Assembly: GCA_963969345.1 (NCBI GenBank)
Contig: OZ017767.1
Coordinates: forward strand, 9,551,547 to 9,615,546
DNA: 64,000 nt
Direction of reading: 5' to 3'
From: Turbatrix aceti
Lineage: Eukaryota > Nematoda > Chromadorea > Rhabditida > Panagrolaimidae
Under the pieces are notes generated by a model. It was not told where the DNA came from, did no database searches, and saw only the letters and a program-made list of their open reading frames with translations. A program made the position numbers and the translations under genes. This document shows, piece after piece, positions 61,736 through 64,000 of this stretch (within the stretch, counting starts at the first letter, position 1; every line of letters begins with the position of its first letter).

Positions 61736-61935
61736 NNNNNNNNNNNNNNNNNNNNNNNNNNNNNNNNNNNNNNNNNNNNNNNNNNNNNNNNNNNNNNNNN
61801 NNNNNNNNNNNNNNNNNNNNNNNNNNNNNNNNNNNNNNNNNNNNNNNNNNNNNNNNNNNNNNNNNNNNNNNNNNNNNNNNNNNNNNNNNNNNNNNNNNNN
61901 NNNNNNNNNNNNNNNNNNNNNNNNNNNNNNNNNNN
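61736..61935. other. Assembly gap (200 N)
   Basis: Exactly 200 Ns, a placeholder length. It starts at the last base of the MITE and ends at the first base of the second target duplication, so the true gap may be close to zero or may hold further repeat sequence. Confidence 0.99.
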
Positions 61936-62138
61936 GGTGTCGTACAATATTCATGGTTCAAGCAGCTCCCGATACTTTTTTCAAGGGTGCGATTATGAGA
62001 GCACGAAAGGCAGCAAACGATTACAGCGCTCTAAACTTTGTCATCGCTGCCCGCGAAAAAGACGGCGATGATGGGGATGAAAATCTGGGATCAATGCTGT
62101 TGAAGAGAGATGATACTGCCGTTTGCTCTATTATGTAA

Positions 62139-62522
62139 TTTTTTTGATGACAAAAACAGAAAAAATTAAAATCATATTTTTCGATTTTAAATTTGGAATT
62201 GGGTGTTTTTTTATTTCAAAAATTTTTATTGATTTTTTTTAAATCAAAAAATTGCATTTTTTGGTGTTGTATTCAATAAAAAATTGCTTTTCACTGTCTG
62301 TCAACTTTTTTATCACGAGGCGTCTGCATTTCCTTTTGATGTGAGGTGCAAGTAAACATTTTGTCAAGTCCCCTAACTGCCTCAAAATCCGTACACATTG
62401 CCGCTTTATGATTGTCAAACTGAATTTATTGTTTGAAAATTTGCTGAAACGAATCCAACCTTCTTCTTCTCAAACAGAATACCAATATACCCGCTTCATT
62501 TTTGTCCTGAACCTTCTCGTTC
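62139..62522. other. 3' flank of the CaaX gene, nothing else recognised
   Basis: AT-rich sequence with AATAAA near 62274 as a possible poly(A) signal for the CaaX gene. Confidence 0.45.
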
Positions 62523-62955
62523 AAAATAAATATATTTTCCTAAAAGGTCTTTGTGGCAGAACAAACTGTCGCGTATCGATGGAAGCAAGAATAACTATAC
62601 AATAGTTGCTAAGTAAGTACACATGTACAATAAAATTATGAGCGAAATAAAAAAATAGAATTTATGCAGAACATAAAACAATGTATCTTGTAAAACGAAA
62701 AAAAAAAAGAAATAAAAATTATGCCGGAACCGGGTGCGGGCTTTGAAGTCAGCGTGCAACCGCGTGCAGGTGTGCTCGGTTGCTAACCAAACGTTTTTCA
62801 TCGATGAACACCAAAAAAGAGCGCTGAAGAGAAAGAACAGCTGTCCTGAAGCGTCAAACATGCCAAATTCAAACAAAATCATCATTTTCCATTCTTTTCT
62901 TGTTTTCGATACTCTCACCACGAAAGTTTTCTACGTGAAATTTTTATGATGCGTT
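62523..62955. repeat. Second copy of the 430-bp repeat
   Basis: Matches 52661-53090 with substitutions and indels, and partly matches 12195-12430. It lies about 260 bp upstream of the USP8-like start, so it may include promoter sequence. Confidence 0.75.
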
Positions 62956-63218
62956 GCGCATTGTTTGTGCAACTTTCGCTTGAAATTGGTTGCAAGAACT
63001 GATTACTCATTCTATCAATTTTATTTTTGCGTTATCGATTGGATAAATCCTTCAGGCATGTGTCTTATATTGGTTTGAGTTGGTTTTCTTCGTGGATAAC
63101 GATCGTTCTTTAGGATGCAGCGCGTGTTGATGGTTTTTTTGCTGTTGACGTGTCGATTTGATAATAAAATTTTTCTTTTCAACATTCTTTTCATGTTATG
63201 ATCTGTTTTCAGCTTCCA

Positions 63219-64000
63219 ATGGATGGGGATGTATCAGTCGCTGGACGAGGTGAGATTTATAAAATAAAATTGGTTTTATGAAAATTTATAAAAATTTTTC
63301 AGTCACGGAATCGCTGCTGACGACTCTGCAAAAGAGAGCTGAGCTCGATCCGAGCTTGTTGAAGACTCTTAAGAAATCGAAACTAGATTCGTTCGTTTTT
63401 TTGTTTGTGTTGGGAGTTTTGTTTCATAAAAAAACATTTTTAGATCGTTCAAATACGCCGAAAATGCGTATTTCAAAGCACTGGATTACGAACGAAATGG
63501 TGACATTCAAAGTGCTTATATCTGTGGAATTCGGGCTGGCATAATTTGCGGGCTCATGAAAGATCACATGACTGCTGAGTATCGGCGTTCTGTAAGTCAA
63601 AAAAAAATTGTTTTCGTTACGAGACCAAATATTTTTTTTTTCATTACGATACCATTTTTTTGTTACGAAATCAAATTATGTGATTAATTTTTTTTCGTTA
63701 TGAGACCAAATTTTTTTCTTTTCAGGATGGCCACAGATTTGTCCAATTTTTCAACAACGTTGTTGCTCGCACAGAAAGGTATGCCGATGTTCTGCAGGAG
63801 CGTCAAAGAGAAATTGACGAAAAACGCGCTTTCGAAATTGCAAAGGAAATCGAAGCTCAGCGATTTGGATCGAACAAGGCGACGGTTATCCCCGCTGAAG
63901 CACCCAAAACAAACAGTCTCTACATCACTGCAAAGGAACTCTATCAGCTGGCCGATAGGAAAGCGAAGGTCCTCATTATTGATTACCGAAATAATCCCAA
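63219..64000 (+). CDS. USP8/USP-50-like ubiquitin hydrolase, N-terminal part (runs off the window)
   Basis: Exons 63219-63249, 63303-63390, 63444-63591 and 63726 to beyond 64000, all in phase. The N terminus is a helical dimerisation/MIT-like domain (SFKYAENAYFKALDYERNGD, then SAYICGIRAGIICGLM), followed by a Glu/Arg-rich coiled coil (LQERQREIDEKRAFEIAKEI). A rhodanese-like domain then begins: YITAKELYQLADRKAKVLII. This order is that of USP8, an endosomal deubiquitinase (nematode USP-50) acting on ESCRT-0 cargo and receptors. The catalytic domain would lie beyond the window, so a catalytically dead relative cannot be excluded. TGTTTTCAG eight bases before the ATG is a likely spliced-leader acceptor. 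Confidence 0.82.

Larger units (their letters stand above)
53727..62138 (+). pseudogene. Unrecognised CaaX-box protein gene, one exon split by a BEL/Pao element and a MITE
   Basis: Host coding pieces are 53794-54419, 61248-61266 and 61944-62138. A possible first exon is 53727-53744 (ATGGTCGTTTTGTGTCAG). The first piece reads 208 codons without a stop and breaks at CTTAG, the BEL target duplication. The frame resumes at 61248, breaks again at GGTGTCGA, the MITE duplication, and resumes after the gap to end in DDTAVCSIM and stop. CSIM is a CaaX motif with Met in last place, favouring farnesylation and membrane attachment. Motifs seen: NWLVFAGDM, EDVGIIIDRGTSAEG and TFFKGAIMRARKAAND. I do not recognise the family; a divergent actin/Hsp70-fold ATPase is only a weak impression. 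Codon use is GC-rich compared with flanks. Confidence 0.72.

Overview
The window is nuclear DNA of a small-intron eukaryote, most likely a nematode. Introns are often about 45-60 nt and end in T-rich TTTTCAG. Several starts (63219, 31520) follow an intron-like acceptor directly, as at spliced-leader trans-splice sites. The families also fit a nematode: PMT-2-type phosphoethanolamine methyltransferase, an OAC-type acyltransferase, a ShK-domain protein, a Cys-loop receptor and a FXGXR-amide peptide. I cannot assign a genus. A 200-N gap (61736-61935) shows a draft scaffold.

The main architecture is a near-identical direct segmental duplication: copy 1 about 1166-12430, copy 2 about 37912-52908. 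Each copy holds an unrecognised 684-residue secreted/anchored protein (protein A) and an 8-exon Cys-loop receptor. Inside the receptor's third segment, a 3.77-kb intron carries a complete opposite-strand gene for a secreted EGF-ShK-nitrobindin-like protein. Copy 1 is broken on the left by a TA-flanked foldback transposon in protein A and on the right by a truncated BEL/Pao element. Copy 2 has an extra 3.8-kb array of three 1.27-1.29-kb tandem units.

Between the copies lie fragments of an acyltransferase (OAC) gene and a G-protein alpha gene joined tail to tail, and two tandem acid-sphingomyelinase-like phosphodiesterase genes. The left phosphodiesterase is split in exon 4 by the same foldback transposon and has a tRNA-Thr in an intron. 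Then come a TTAA-flanked palindromic piggyBac-type MITE, a short neuropeptide precursor ending FYGLR-Gly (tachykinin-like), a pmt-2-like gene and a mucin-like thrombospondin-repeat protein.

The right end holds an unrecognised gene ending in a CaaX box. A single exon is interrupted twice: by a full-length BEL/Pao retrotransposon (identical-looking LTRs, one 1738-codon ORF, 5-bp target duplication) and by a hAT-type MITE abutting the gap. Removing the insertions conceptually restores the frame. The window ends in the 5' part of a USP8/USP-50-like deubiquitinase gene.

Exon models were built by hand from splice signals and phase. For protein A, the receptor, both phosphodiesterases, PMT, the peptide and the thrombospondin protein, summed exon lengths are exact multiples of three. 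Family names come from motif recognition, not database searches.
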